NCBI GenBank assembly: GCA_029289325.1
Contig: JARFTV010000008.1
Location: forward strand, 51,634-105,461
DNA length: 53,828 nt
Reading direction: 5' to 3'
Source: Alphaproteobacteria bacterium
GTDB taxonomy: Bacteria > Pseudomonadota > Alphaproteobacteria > Rhodobacterales > Rhodobacteraceae
Below, piece by piece: positions 26,398 through 35,315 of the stretch (position 1 is its first letter; each line of letters begins with the position of its first letter). A program made the translations under genes and the position numbers. Under the pieces are notes generated by a model, which saw only the letters and a list, made by a program, of their open reading frames with translations, did no database searches and had not been told where the DNA came from.

Positions 26398-26867
26398 TGG
26401 ATGCCCGGTTCGAGGACGGCGGCGAAGAGCCCCTTCGGTTGGTGGCACAGGACGGTGAGGATCTGAAGGTCGTCTCCGCCCTGCTCCAGGACGCCGTCCT
26501 GCCGGTGACCGAGCTGAAATATGACGCAAGGCGTCGACGGTTCGGGATGCTCCTCAACCGCTTCCGCTGGGAGGACCGGGCCGAGGCCGAGAGGGTGGGC
26601 CGCGCCTATGAACGGGTCCGCACCGTTATGGTGGTCGAGGATGTTCGAAAAGTGCAAAGTTTCGGCTTTGATCGCGCCGACAAGGACCTGGTTTTGTCCG
26701 TATTGTCCATATCCTTCGAGCCCGGAGAGGACGGCACCGGTCGCCTGATCGTCACTCTGGCGGGGGATGGGGCGATTGCGCTGGATGTCGAGGCGCTGGA
26801 CGTAAGGCTGGATGATGTGACCCGGCCCTATCGCGCGCCCTCGGGCAAGGTTCCGCGTCACGACTGA
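26394..26867 (+). CDS. DUF2948 family protein
   Basis: Conserved alphaproteobacterial protein of 157 aa of unknown function (DUF2948). Opens [20 protein letters not shown], with the motif [22 protein letters not shown] and a middle [13 protein letters not shown]. The ATG sits in ATGA with the murA stop, so expression is coupled to murA. A second ATG follows at once. Cytosolic, with no membrane segment. Confidence 0.85.
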   Translation: MMDARFEDGGEEPLRLVAQDGEDLKVVSALLQDAVLPVTELKYDARRRRFGMLLNRFRWEDRAEAERVGRAYERVRTVMVVEDVRKVQSFGFDRADKDLVLSVLSISFEPGEDGTGRLIVTLAGDGAIALDVEALDVRLDDVTRPYRAPSGKVPRHD

Positions 26868-26876
26868 CCGGCGCGG

Positions 26877-26944
26877 CCGGAGTTTTCGAAAACTCCGGAC
26901 CGGAGCCTTGCAAGGCTCCGCCCCGATCTCTTCGAAGAAATCGG
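26877..26944. repeat. Cluster of three tandem palindromes between DUF2948 and hisD
   Basis: Three palindromes lie in 68 bp. 26877-26898 is a perfect 22-bp one with half CCGGAGTTTTC. 26901-26920 is a perfect 20-bp one with half CGGAGCCTTG. 26923-26944 is a 22-bp one with one mismatch, centred on TTCGAA. None has a loop, so each is fully self-complementary. They may end the murA transcript or serve as operators for hisD. Confidence 0.7.
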
Positions 26945-27036
26945 TCCCCGGCCCGGCCGCAGCGCGCCCATCCCGGCTTGAGCCCACGTCCCCCCCGCGC
27001 TATCTCCACCGCGACCGTGAAGCCCCGGAGGCCCCG

Positions 27037-28338
27037 ATGCCCGTCTTCCTGAACACCGCCGACGCAGGGTTTGAGGCCGCCTTCCAGGCGCTGCTCGGCC
27101 AGAAGCGCGAGGAGGCCGAGGATGTCGATCAGGCCGTCGCCGCGATCATCGCCGATGTCCGGGCCCGCGGCGATCAGGCGGTGATCGATCTCACCGCCCG
27201 CTTCGACCGTCTGGCGCTGACCCCCGAAACCCTTGCCTTCTCGGCCGCCGAGATCGATGCCGAGATCGGCCGCGTCTCTTCCGAGGACCGCGCCGCGCTG
27301 GAACTGGCCGCCGAGCGCATCCGCGCTTACCACGCGCGGCAAAGGCCGCAGGACGAAAGCTGGACCGACAGCACGGGTGCCACGCTGGGCTGGCGCTGGA
27401 CTCCGGTGACGGCGGCGGGGCTTTACGTGCCCGGCGGCCTTGCCTCATACCCTTCCAGCGTGTTGATGAATGCCATCCCCGCCAAGGTCGCGGGGGTGGA
27501 GCGGCTGGTGATCGTCTGCCCGACCCCGGACGGCAAGGTGAACCCGCTTGTCCTTCTGGCCGCCCGCATCGCGGGGGTGGATCAGGTCTACCGGATCGGC
27601 GGGGCGCAGGCGATTGCGGCGCTGGCCTATGGGACCGCGACCATTGCGCCCGTAGACAAGATTACCGGGCCGGGAAACGCCTTTGTCGCCGCCGCCAAGC
27701 GCCGCGTGTTCGGCCGGGTCGGGATCGACATGATCGCCGGTCCGTCCGAGATCCTCGTCATCGCCGATGGCGACAACGACCCCGACTGGATCGCGCTTGA
27801 CCTGTTGTCCCAGGCCGAACACGACGAAAGCGCGCAGTCGATCCTGATCACAACCAGCGCCGCCTTCGGGCAGGCCGTGGCCGAGGCCGTGGCCAAGCGG
27901 CTTGAAACGCTCGACCGCCGGGCCATCGCCGGGGCCTCCTGGGCGCAGCATGGGGCGGTCATCCTTGCCCGCGACCTTGACGAGGCGGCGATGCTTTCCA
28001 ACCGCGTCGCCCCGGAACATCTTGAGCTTTGCGTTGCCGATCCCGAACATCTGGCCCGGAAGATCACCCATGCCGGCGCGATCTTCCTTGGCCAGTATAC
28101 GCCCGAGGCGATTGGCGACTATATCGGCGGTCCGAATCACGTCCTGCCCACCGCCCGCTCGGCCCGTTTCTCCTCTGGCCTCTCGGTTCTCGACTTCCTG
28201 AAGCGCACCACGCTTGCGAAGATGACGCCCGAGGCGCTGAAGGCTATCGGACCGGCGGCCGAGCGGCTTGCGCAATCGGAAAGCCTTGAGGCGCACGGGC
28301 TTTCGGTCCGTGCCCGGCTGGACCGGCTGAACGGCTGA
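27037..28338 (+). CDS. hisD: Histidinol dehydrogenase
   Basis: Catalyses the last two oxidations of histidine biosynthesis, L-histidinol to L-histidine, with NAD and zinc. Full length at 433 aa. The signature IDMIAGPSEILVIADGDNDPDWIALDLLSQAEHDE contains the conserved Q/H zinc and active-site residues. The C-terminal block NHVLPTARSARFSSGLSVLDFLKRTT is also present. The start at 27037 (MPVFLNTADAGF) follows an AG-rich stretch; an upstream ATG would enter the palindrome cluster. Confidence 0.96.
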   Translation: MPVFLNTADAGFEAAFQALLGQKREEAEDVDQAVAAIIADVRARGDQAVIDLTARFDRLALTPETLAFSAAEIDAEIGRVSSEDRAALELAAERIRAYHARQRPQDESWTDSTGATLGWRWTPVTAAGLYVPGGLASYPSSVLMNAIPAKVAGVERLVIVCPTPDGKVNPLVLLAARIAGVDQVYRIGGAQAIAALAYGTATIAPVDKITGPGNAFVAAAKRRVFGRVGIDMIAGPSEILVIADGDNDPDWIALDLLSQAEHDESAQSILITTSAAFGQAVAEAVAKRLETLDRRAIAGASWAQHGAVILARDLDEAAMLSNRVAPEHLELCVADPEHLARKITHAGAIFLGQYTPEAIGDYIGGPNHVLPTARSARFSSGLSVLDFLKRTTLAKMTPEALKAIGPAAERLAQSESLEAHGLSVRARLDRLNG

Positions 28339-28424
28339 CCGGCCGGGCTGCGCCTACGGCCCAATCCGCGCCTTGCCCGAGGGCACGTCTGGGGGCAGGG
28401 TAGGGCCGCCGAACGGAGGTCCCC

Positions 28425-29069
28425 ATGCCGACGCTGTATTACTCGCGCAACCCGAACCCCCGTCTTGCCGTCGCGGTCGCCCGCCACCTTGACGCGCCCG
28501 TGACGCTGGAATGGGCCGCCCCCTTCGCTCCCGGTCAGGCCGAGCGCTTCCTCGCCCTCAATCCCGGCCAGCGCATCCCGATCCTTGTCGAGGAGGGGGC
28601 CGAGCCGCTCTGGGAAGCCGATGCCATCGCCTGCCGACTGGCGCAGATTGTCGGCCTGGATTTCTGGCGGCAGGGGCGCGACCAGCCCGACATGATCCGC
28701 TGGATCAGCTGGGGAAAGGAAACCTTCGTCCGCGCCTGCGACATGGTCAGCTTCGAGACAGGGACCAGATTGCGCTACGGCCTTGGCCCACAGGACCCGG
28801 CAGTCTTGGCAGAAGGCCACCGGATGTTCCACGAACACGCCCCGATCCTTGACCGCCACCTCGCCACCCGCGACTGGCTGACCGGCACCAGCCCGAGTTA
28901 CGCCGACTTCCGCACGGCGACCTTCCTGCCCTGGAACGCCAACATGCGCCTGCCGCTGCGGGACTACCCGGCGATCACAGCCTGGTATGCCCGGCTGGAA
29001 AGTCTCTCCGCCTGGGCCGATCCCTTCCGGGGTCTCGACGCCCCCGAACTGCCCCCGATCCCCGCTTGA
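28425..29069 (+). CDS. Glutathione S-transferase family protein
   Basis: GST-fold protein of 214 aa. The thioredoxin-like domain opens MPTLYYSRNPNPRLAVAVARHL and carries GQRIPILVEEG with the cis-Pro, then the E-A-D-A-I-A loop that binds glutathione gamma-glutamate. The helical C-terminal domain follows (DRHLATRDWLTGTSPSYADF). The N-terminal catalytic residue would be Tyr5, Tyr6 or Ser7. Substrate unknown. Between hisD and the UPF0262 gene. Confidence 0.82.
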   Translation: MPTLYYSRNPNPRLAVAVARHLDAPVTLEWAAPFAPGQAERFLALNPGQRIPILVEEGAEPLWEADAIACRLAQIVGLDFWRQGRDQPDMIRWISWGKETFVRACDMVSFETGTRLRYGLGPQDPAVLAEGHRMFHEHAPILDRHLATRDWLTGTSPSYADFRTATFLPWNANMRLPLRDYPAITAWYARLESLSAWADPFRGLDAPELPPIPA

Positions 29070-29122
29070 CCCGCCGCCCCCCGGCATTGCATCACGAGCG
29101 GAAGCCCCCGGGGACCCAGACC

Positions 29123-29599
29123 ATGAACCGCATCTGCCAGATCGAGATCGACGAGAAGGGCCTTGCGCGCCCGACACCCGAGATCGAACAGGAACGCCGC
29201 GTCGCGATCTACGACCTGCTTGAAGAAAACAGCTTCACCCCCGCGCGCCGTCCCGACCGCGAGATGCCAGCCGGGCCCTATCGCGTGCTGCTGGCGATCC
29301 GCGAAGGCCGGCTGGTCTTTGACATCGCCACCGAAGGGGGGGAGAAGGCGGCCGAATTCCACCTCTCGCTTGGTCCATTCAAGCAGGTGGTGAAGGACTA
29401 CTTCCAGATCTGCGAAAGCTATTTCGACGCGGTGAAGCGCCTGCCGCCCAGCCAGATCGAGGCGATCGACATGGCCCGGCGCGGCATCCATAACGAAGGC
29501 GCGGCGATCCTGCGCGAACGTCTGGAAGGCAAGGCCGAGGTCGACACCGATACTGCCCGGCGTCTCTTCACCCTGATCTGCGTCCTGCACTGGGGCTGA
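29123..29599 (+). CDS. UPF0262 family protein
   Basis: Conserved alphaproteobacterial protein of 158 aa with no known function. It opens MNRICQIEIDEKGLARPTPE and has the conserved blocks RRVAIYDLLEENSF, LSLGPFKQVVKDYFQICESY, and DMARRGIHNEGAAIL. The start at 29123 is where family sequence begins. It sits 2 bp in front of the phosphatase gene, a neighbour it keeps in many Rhodobacterales genomes. Confidence 0.88.
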   Translation: MNRICQIEIDEKGLARPTPEIEQERRVAIYDLLEENSFTPARRPDREMPAGPYRVLLAIREGRLVFDIATEGGEKAAEFHLSLGPFKQVVKDYFQICESYFDAVKRLPPSQIEAIDMARRGIHNEGAAILRERLEGKAEVDTDTARRLFTLICVLHWG

Positions 29600-29601
29600 C
29601 C

Positions 29602-30054
29602 TTGGCGGAGTTTCCCCAGTCGGTGCTGTTCTGTTGCGACCACAATGCCGTGCGGTCCCCGATGGCCGAGGGCCTGATGAAGAAGCTCTACGGCCAGCGC
29701 GCCTATGTGCAGTCCGCCGGGGTCAAGAATGACATGGAGATCGACGGCTTCACCATCGCCGTCTGTCAGGAGCTGGGGATCGAGCTGTCCCGCCACCGCG
29801 CCCGCAGCTTCGACGAGATGCAGGACTGGGGCGACGACCTGTCGCAATTCGACCTGATCATCGCGCTGTCCCCCGCCTCGCAGCGCATGGCACTGGAACT
29901 GACGCGGTTTCACCATCTGGATATCGAATACTGGCCGATCCTCGACCCGACCGGTCTTGGCGAAACGCGCGAGGCGAAACTCGCCGCCTATCGCCAGGCC
30001 CGTGACCAGATCAGGACCCGGATGCTGGAGCGCTTCGGTCCACCCTCGGCCTGA
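29602..30054 (+). CDS. Low-molecular-weight protein-tyrosine-phosphatase-like protein
   Basis: LMW-PTP/ArsC-fold protein of 150 aa. The phosphate loop CDHNAVRS (C12-x5-R18) is intact, and the general acid is the Asp of ILDPTGLG. It could be a protein-tyrosine phosphatase or an arsenate-reductase-like enzyme; the missing extra cysteines favour the phosphatase. The only start codon consistent with the neighbour is a TTG at 29602, three bases after the UPF0262 stop, suggesting coupled translation. Confidence 0.82.
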   Translation: MAEFPQSVLFCCDHNAVRSPMAEGLMKKLYGQRAYVQSAGVKNDMEIDGFTIAVCQELGIELSRHRARSFDEMQDWGDDLSQFDLIIALSPASQRMALELTRFHHLDIEYWPILDPTGLGETREAKLAAYRQARDQIRTRMLERFGPPSA

Positions 30055-30060
30055 CCTCGG

Positions 30061-30090
30061 CGTAGGGTGGGCGATATCGCCCACCCTACG
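30061..30090. repeat. Perfect 30-bp palindrome (CGTAGGGTGGGCGAT family)
   Basis: The half CGTAGGGTGGGCGAT (30061-30075) is followed at once by its exact complement (30076-30090). It starts 7 bp after the phosphatase stop and shares CGCCCACCCTACG with the hairpin at 1131. Likely a dispersed palindromic unit reused as a 3' hairpin. Confidence 0.75.
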
Positions 30091-30314
30091 TCCCCGCAAT
30101 CCTCGGGAAGCCCGCGGGGGCCGGGCTGGTGGGCCAACCGCAAACATGCTGAACGCTTCCTTGACGCCCGCGACCAAACCCTTGAAATCGCTCGGCCGAT
30201 CCAACCTGTCCACGCTGGCCGGCCGCAAGGTCGCTTTCCGACCCGAAACGGTCCCGTCCGGCTTGGAAACGCCCATCCGGCCCGCTAGTCTCCTCGCCCA
30301 AAAGGAGACCCCCC

Positions 30315-30725
30315 ATGCCCCGCACCGAGACCCTCGCCCTGATCCGCCGCTACTACGACGCCTTCAACGCGGGTGATGCCGAGGCCATGCTGGCCTGCGT
30401 GACCGACGACATCGAGCACCGGGTGAACGAGGGCGCGCATCGGATCGGGAAGGACAAGTTCCGCGAATTCTGCGGACACATGGGGGTCAGCTATCGCGAA
30501 CAGCTGAAGGAGCTCGTGGTCTTCGCCACCGACGACGGCAGCCGCGGCGCGGCCGAGTTCGTTGTTCACGGCGCCTATCTTCAGACCGACCCCGGCCTGC
30601 CCGAGGCGAGGGGTCAGACCTATGTCCTGCCCGCGGGCGGGTTCTTCGAGATCCGGGATGGCCTGATCTCCCGCATCACGACCTTCTACAACCTGAACGA
30701 CTGGATCGCCCAGGTGAGCCGATGA
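30315..30725 (+). CDS. NTF2-like/SnoaL-fold (ketosteroid-isomerase-like) protein
   Basis: Small alpha+beta-cone protein of 136 aa. The family opening is clear: LALIRRYYDAFNAGDAEAMLACVTDDIEHRVNEG. The fold ends in FFEIRDGLISRITTFYNLNDWI. Members bind small hydrophobic ligands or act as isomerases or hydrolases; nothing here names the ligand. Overlaps the GNAT gene by 4 bp, so the two are coupled and may act on one metabolite. Confidence 0.82.
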   Translation: MPRTETLALIRRYYDAFNAGDAEAMLACVTDDIEHRVNEGAHRIGKDKFREFCGHMGVSYREQLKELVVFATDDGSRGAAEFVVHGAYLQTDPGLPEARGQTYVLPAGGFFEIRDGLISRITTFYNLNDWIAQVSR

Positions 30726-31318
30726 CCCCGGCCGAGATCGACGTCCGGGCGCTGCGCGGCGCCGATCTGGAAGCTGCCCTCGACCAGGTCGCGCAGCTTC
30801 GGATCACCGTGTTCCGGGACTGGCCCTATCTCTATGACGGGACCCTCGACTACGAGCGGCAGTATCTGGATACCTATCGCGACAATCCGGGCGCGCTGCT
30901 GGTCGGGGCCTTTCACGGCGACCGTCTGATCGGGGCCTCGACCTCCACCCCGATGGAGGACCACGCCCCGGAATTCGCCGCACCCTTCCGCGCGCTGGGT
31001 ATCCCGCTGGAGAAGATCCTGTATGGGGCGGAATCCGTCCTCTTGCGCCCGTATCGGGGCATCGGTCTGGGCCACCGTTTCATCGATCTCCGCGAGGCCC
31101 ATGCCCGCGCGATGGGGCGGACCCATGTTGCGTTCTGCTCGGTGATCCGGCCCGAGGATCATCCGGCCAGACCCGCCGTCGCGCGGTCGAACGACGCCTT
31201 CTGGCGGGGCCGCGGCTATGAGCCCCTGCCGGGGGTGATCGCCCGGTTCAGCTGGAAGGATCTGGGCGAAGCCGAGGAGACCGAGAAGGAGCTGCAGTTC
31301 TGGATGCGGGCCCTCTGA
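30722..31318 (+). CDS. GNAT family N-acetyltransferase
   Basis: Acetyl-CoA-dependent N-acetyltransferase-like protein of 198 aa. The acetyl-CoA loop is L-R-P-Y-R-G-I-G-L-G-H-R-F (the R/Q-x-x-G-x-G/A motif), with a preceding beta-bulge strand KILYGAESVLL. The fold then shows the usual late helix (REAHARAMGRTHVAFCSV). Substrate unknown. Cotranslated with the NTF2-like gene. Confidence 0.8.
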   Translation: MTPAEIDVRALRGADLEAALDQVAQLRITVFRDWPYLYDGTLDYERQYLDTYRDNPGALLVGAFHGDRLIGASTSTPMEDHAPEFAAPFRALGIPLEKILYGAESVLLRPYRGIGLGHRFIDLREAHARAMGRTHVAFCSVIRPEDHPARPAVARSNDAFWRGRGYEPLPGVIARFSWKDLGEAEETEKELQFWMRAL

Positions 31319-31621
31319 GGCCGGATGGCCGAAGTCTGCTTTCGCGCGGTGCGTGACTTGATTGCTATGAAATCAACGGATTGACTGCGGGCGACATCAG
31401 ACTGGCAAGGATGCTTGGCCGCTGTCCTCCGGGTCGGGCGGCGGTGGCTCCGGGAGCATCCTTTCCGGCGAGAGGCGCCATTCACCGCGGCCCCTGGTTG
31501 GTGCTGCGGGCGGGCATTAATCCTTCCCACCCAGAATCCGCTTGAAATCCGGCCCTTTCGGGTCCATATCGCCCCCCGGACGCCTGCGGCCACCCGCGGG
31601 CCAATCTGCAATGGAGAGACC
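31319..31621 (+). promoter_or_regulatory. Gene-free region with the infA operon promoter
   Basis: No gene is supported in these 303 bp. A promoter-like pair lies at 31542-31547 (TTGAAA) and 31565-31570 (CATATC) with a 17-bp spacer. It would start transcription near 31577 and leave a leader of about 45 nt before infA. A ribosome site, TGGAGA, lies 5-10 bp before the infA ATG. Confidence 0.5.
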
Positions 31622-31840
31622 ATGGCCAAGGAAGACATTCTCGAATTCCCGGGTGTCGTGAAGGAACTCCTGCCCAACGCGACATTCAAGGTCGAGCTCG
31701 AGAACGGCCATGAACTGATCGCGACCATGGCAGGCAAGATGCGGAAGAACCGCATCCGGGTTCTGGCTGGCGACAAGGTTCAAGTAGAGATGACCCCCTA
31801 CGACCTGTCGAAGGGCCGCATCAACTATCGCTTCAAGTAA
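31622..31840 (+). CDS. infA: Translation initiation factor IF-1
   Basis: Essential 72-aa OB-fold factor that binds the 30S A-site with IF-2 and IF-3. It begins [20 protein letters not shown], and continues with [21 protein letters not shown] and [20 protein letters not shown], matching the family from end to end. First gene of the infA-maf-RNase E/G-yacG operon. Confidence 0.98.
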   Translation: MAKEDILEFPGVVKELLPNATFKVELENGHELIATMAGKMRKNRIRVLAGDKVQVEMTPYDLSKGRINYRFK

Positions 31841-31841
31841 A

Positions 31842-32417
31842 TTGCGACTGATCCTCGGATCAGGTAGCCCGCGCCGCAAGGAACTGCTGGCGCAGCTGGG
31901 GATCGTGCCCGACCTGATCCTGCCCCCCGACATCGACGAGGACCCCCGGAAGGGGGAACTTCCCCGCCCCTATGCCCTGCGGCTGGCGCGGGAAAAGGCT
32001 TTGGCTGTGCAGTCCGGGCCCGAGGATGTAGTCCTGTGCGCCGATACGACGGTCGCGCTTGGCCGCCGCATCCTGGGCAAGCCCGAGGATGCGGGCCAGG
32101 CGGCCGAGTTCCTGACCGCGCTGGGCGGGCGGCGGCATCAGGTGATCACCGCCATCGCCGTGCGCCGGGGCGACCGGCTGATCGCGCGTGAGTCGGTCAG
32201 CGCGGTAAAGATGAAGCGGCTCTCGGATGCGGAACTGAACGCCTATCTCGCCAGCGGTGATTGGCAGGGAAAGGCCGGCGGCTATGGTATCCAGGGGCTG
32301 GCGGGGGCGTTCATCCCGTGGATTTCCGGGTCCTTTACCGGGATCATGGGGCTGCCGGTGGCCGAGACGGCGGCGCTTCTGACCGCCATCGGTTATCCGG
32401 TCTGGAGGCAGGAATGA
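31842..32417 (+). CDS. maf: Maf-like nucleotide pyrophosphatase
   Basis: Hydrolyses non-canonical or modified nucleoside triphosphates to monophosphates. The 191-aa protein shows [14 protein letters not shown] (phosphate loop, about 3-16), the ADTTVALG motif with the catalytic Asp, and the conserved [19 protein letters not shown]. The only start is a TTG one base after the infA stop. The stop overlaps the RNase E/G start in ATGA. Confidence 0.92.
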   Translation: MRLILGSGSPRRKELLAQLGIVPDLILPPDIDEDPRKGELPRPYALRLAREKALAVQSGPEDVVLCADTTVALGRRILGKPEDAGQAAEFLTALGGRRHQVITAIAVRRGDRLIARESVSAVKMKRLSDAELNAYLASGDWQGKAGGYGIQGLAGAFIPWISGSFTGIMGLPVAETAALLTAIGYPVWRQE

Positions 32418-33451
32418 AGGGTCGGGTTCTGGTCCTGGACGAGCTGGACGGTCGACAGGCCGCCGCGCTGATGGTCGACGGGCGCCTGGAAGAGCTGTCG
32501 ATCGATCCCCGGGGCGACGAGGCCTTGCCCGGTGCGATCTATCGCGCCGTGGCGGATCGGCCGGTGAAGGGGCAGGGGGGCATCTTCGTGAAGCTGCCCC
32601 AGGGCTCGGGCTTCCTGCGGCAGATTTCCGGCGTGGCGCCGGGGCAGCGGCTTCTGGTGCAGGTCACCGGCCCGGCCGAGCCAGGGAAGGCCGTTCCGGT
32701 CACCACGCGGCTTCTGTTCAAATCGCGTTTTGCCATCGTCACCCCGGATGCTCCGGGCCTGAACATCAGCCGCCGGATCCGGGACGACGAGGTGCGGGCC
32801 GAACTTTCCGCTCTGGCCGAGGCCGGGATGGCGGGGGCGGACCCCCGATTGGGGTTGATCCTGCGCTCGGGCTGCGAGGGGGCGGAACCCGACGCGGTGG
32901 CCGAGGATATCGCTGCGATGCGCGGTTTGGCCGAGGCGGTGCTGACCGATGTCACGGGCGGGCCGGAGCTTCTGGTGGACGGGCCCTCGGCGCACGACCT
33001 GGCGTTCCGCGACTGGCTGGACCCGGCGGTGGACGAGGCGGATACCGAGGCTGGCAGCTTCGAGCGTCACGGCGTGGCCGATGCGCTGGAGGCGCTGCGT
33101 GGCCCCCGCGTGGCGCTGGAGGGCGGCGCGAGCATGGTGATCGAGCCGACGCGCGCGCTGGCCGCGGTGGATGTGAACACGGGCGCCGATACGTCGCCGG
33201 CTGCAAGCCTGAAGGCGAATATTGCCGCAGCGCGGGAACTGCCGCGCCAGTTGCGGCTGCGGGGCCTTGGCGGGCAGGTGGTGGTCGACTTCGCCCCGAT
33301 GCCGAAGCGGGACCGGGCGATTCTCGACCAGGTGCTGAAATCCGCCTTCAAGGCCGAGGGCGAGACCAATCTGGCGGGGTGGACGACGCTTGGTCTTTAC
33401 GAACTGACGCGCAAGCGTGACCGGCTTCCGCTGGCGGATCTGCTGGCATGA
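32414..33451 (+). CDS. Ribonuclease E/G family protein, short form
   Basis: Endoribonuclease of 345 aa in the RNase E/G family, acting on 5'-monophosphorylated RNA. The S1-like domain is N-terminal (about 30-105). The catalytic region contains [18 protein letters not shown]-like sequence, here [20 protein letters not shown], with the Mg-binding Asp. [18 protein letters not shown] completes the DNase-I-like fold. The zinc-link cysteines and the arginine-rich tail of RNase E are absent, so it may be monomeric. Short forms next to maf are usual in this lineage. Confidence 0.88.
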   Translation: MKGRVLVLDELDGRQAAALMVDGRLEELSIDPRGDEALPGAIYRAVADRPVKGQGGIFVKLPQGSGFLRQISGVAPGQRLLVQVTGPAEPGKAVPVTTRLLFKSRFAIVTPDAPGLNISRRIRDDEVRAELSALAEAGMAGADPRLGLILRSGCEGAEPDAVAEDIAAMRGLAEAVLTDVTGGPELLVDGPSAHDLAFRDWLDPAVDEADTEAGSFERHGVADALEALRGPRVALEGGASMVIEPTRALAAVDVNTGADTSPAASLKANIAAARELPRQLRLRGLGGQVVVDFAPMPKRDRAILDQVLKSAFKAEGETNLAGWTTLGLYELTRKRDRLPLADLLA

Positions 33452-33624
33452 GCTGCCCGATCTGCGGCAAGGCGACGGCAGCGGACTACCGCCCCTTCTG
33501 CTCGCGCCGCTGTGCCGACATCGACCTCGGCCGCTGGCTGACCGAGAGCTACCGCATCCCCGCGGCGGGCGAGGACAGCCCGGAAGACGACCCGGAGAGC
33601 GACCCGCCACCAAAGGCGCATTAG
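33448..33624 (+). CDS. yacG: DNA gyrase inhibitor YacG-type zinc protein
   Basis: Zinc-binding protein of 58 aa. The four ligands are C3 and C6 in CPICGK, and C18 and C22 in FCSRRCADIDLGRWL. E. coli YacG binds GyrB and blocks DNA binding. The acidic, Pro-rich tail (GEDSPEDDPESDPPPKAH) is longer than the core needs. Overlaps the RNase E/G stop by 4 bp. Confidence 0.92.
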   Translation: MSCPICGKATAADYRPFCSRRCADIDLGRWLTESYRIPAAGEDSPEDDPESDPPPKAH

Positions 33625-33684
33625 GCGGCGTTTTCCCTCTGGACAGCCCCCCGCGCCTTGGGTATCACCCGCCCACCAAAGAGT

Positions 33685-33760
33685 GCCCAGATAGCTCAGT
33701 TGGTAGAGCAGCGGATTGAAAATCCGCGTGTCGCTGGTTCGATTCCGGCTCTGGGCACCA
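33685..33760 (+). tRNA. tRNA-Phe (anticodon GAA)
   Basis: Full 76-nt cloverleaf with encoded CCA. The acceptor GCCCAGA pairs with TCTGGGC, the D-arm is TAGCTCAGTTGGTAGAGC, the anticodon arm is CGGAT-TGAAAAT-CCG with the GAA anticodon, and the T-arm is TCGCTGGTTCGATTCCGGC. The island begins at the next base, so this is its presumed attachment site. Confidence 0.97.
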
Positions 33761-33789
33761 CTTAATCCAACAAAATCAGCGCGTTAAGC

Positions 33790-33844
33790 ATCGCACAGTT
33801 TCTAGTTCGTGCGTCGCACACTCATCGCACAGTTTTTCGTGCGT
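33790..33844 (+). repeat. Tandem direct repeats at the tRNA-proximal island end
   Basis: ATCGCACAGTTT occurs at 33790-33801 and 33824-33835; TTCGTGCGT follows each, at 33806-33814 and 33836-33844. A diverged copy lies inverted at 40611-40633, beside the integrase gene. These look like integrase arm-type or att-flanking sites. Confidence 0.65.
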
Positions 33845-33971
33845 TGACGCTGCGGGCTTGGCCTGGAATCAACTGTGGTCAACACAGTGTTTGGGGATGC
33901 TGTTGGGACACAGCTTCTTCATATGCGCTGAATGGTTCCCAGCGAACGAACTCTTGCCAGGTAAGCCGTTA

Positions 33972-35114
33972 TCAGTACCCGAAGTCGAAAAGGCGTGATG
34001 AATATCTCTCGCTCAGGCAGGCAATATCGTCCCCACACTCGTCTCGCCGCTTCAACCAGCTTCTTTGTGTATTCAGGAACTCCTGCGCTTCCTGTCCCGC
34101 CGAAGCCCTCTTGTAGTGAAAGTAGACGTTCGCCATCACACGATCCAACGTCCATAGGCTCTTTGATGCACACAAGGCTTGTTCGGTCGGCGACACCGCA
34201 AGAGCGCAGTCAAAGCTGGGACCCGTGACACCTGTTTCTAGACCGTCAGCTCTCAGGTTCGCTTCGGCTTGGATACACCAGCGAACTGCACCCTGCTCAG
34301 CGATCTGGGATTTCGTCATATCCACGTATTCCCCAAGAAGGGGAACGAATATTTCACCGCCGAACATCTCATGGCCTGACTTCAGGGTAGCTTCGCCACG
34401 AGAGCGCAGGAACGCGGGATCAACATTCAGCAGCTCGGAGCAAGTGAACGACAGAGCCATGTACTCTGTCATCTGCCGCGCAATGCGACGCGGGGTAGGA
34501 CGATCAGCAGGTGTTGAAGTCTGAGCTGCGTCTTCGATGAAGACGTCTATATCTAGCGCCTGGGCTATCTCAGGTGTTATTGGAAGCAAGGGTTCGTCGG
34601 GATTTGCCGTCGTAAAGTATTCGATAGCTCGTCTGCTGAGCCCAACTTCGTTGAGGTAAGCGCCGATAGTGGCATTCCCGACACCCGAGGCGCCAACTAC
34701 GACTGTTCCGTCTGAGCTGTTCACCAGGTTGTAGGCGGCATGCACACTGATATCTGCGTCTGGCGACATATATCGGCGAACACCAGATACCCACATGACC
34801 GCGCAGATGGAGTGGCACCCAGGGCCATCAAGAACGAGTGTTGTGAAGCCACGGATAGCGATCTCAGAGCCTATCGAAAGACCTGTTTCAACATCACCAC
34901 CGGGGGACTCCAAGAAGACGCTGGCCCGCTCCGCTTGCTTGGAGAGTTCGAAGAACTTGAAATCATCACCCTTCACAATCTCTCCGCGGATCATGATCAT
35001 TTTCTGACCTGGGACTAGGCCATCAACCATGTCGAACTGGGCAGCGTGCGCCGCCACAGGAAAACAAACTAAAATCAGAGTATTAAGATTGGTAAGCAAG
35101 CGAATGAACTTCAT
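33972..35114 (-). CDS. Exported ClpP-like serine protease domain fused to an LprI-like domain
   Basis: Exported protein of 380 aa. A Sec signal peptide ends near residue 24 (AAHA|AQF). Residues about 30-150 resemble the ClpP/crotonase fold: FLESPGGDVETGLSIGSEI, then GPGCHSICAVMWVSG with candidate nucleophile S102, then DISVHAAYN with candidate H125. Residues about 295-380 match the LprI/DUF1311 pattern: DCALAVSPTEQALCASKSLW, LDRVMANVYFHYKR and RSWLKRRDECGDDIACL. LprI domains inhibit lysozyme in other bacteria. The combined function is unknown. It is the first island gene after the tRNA. Confidence 0.72.
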   Translation of the reverse strand: MKFIRLLTNLNTLILVCFPVAAHAAQFDMVDGLVPGQKMIMIRGEIVKGDDFKFFELSKQAERASVFLESPGGDVETGLSIGSEIAIRGFTTLVLDGPGCHSICAVMWVSGVRRYMSPDADISVHAAYNLVNSSDGTVVVGASGVGNATIGAYLNEVGLSRRAIEYFTTANPDEPLLPITPEIAQALDIDVFIEDAAQTSTPADRPTPRRIARQMTEYMALSFTCSELLNVDPAFLRSRGEATLKSGHEMFGGEIFVPLLGEYVDMTKSQIAEQGAVRWCIQAEANLRADGLETGVTGPSFDCALAVSPTEQALCASKSLWTLDRVMANVYFHYKRASAGQEAQEFLNTQRSWLKRRDECGDDIACLSERYSSRLFDFGY

Positions 35115-35315
35115 TGTTTACGTTTGTTTCCGGTTAGAGTTTACGGTGAGGTCTCGTTCTCGTTCCAGAGCCAGAACATTACGGTAGCTGCGAGCGCGAC
35201 GACAGAGAGGAAGACATTGGAGCACCTGCCGTAGCGTGTAGCATGCAACGCGTGTCCTGAATGTGGCAGGTCTCTCCGCGCAGCCAGCGCAGGTTGCCAT
35301 CAGCGACGGCGGGTG

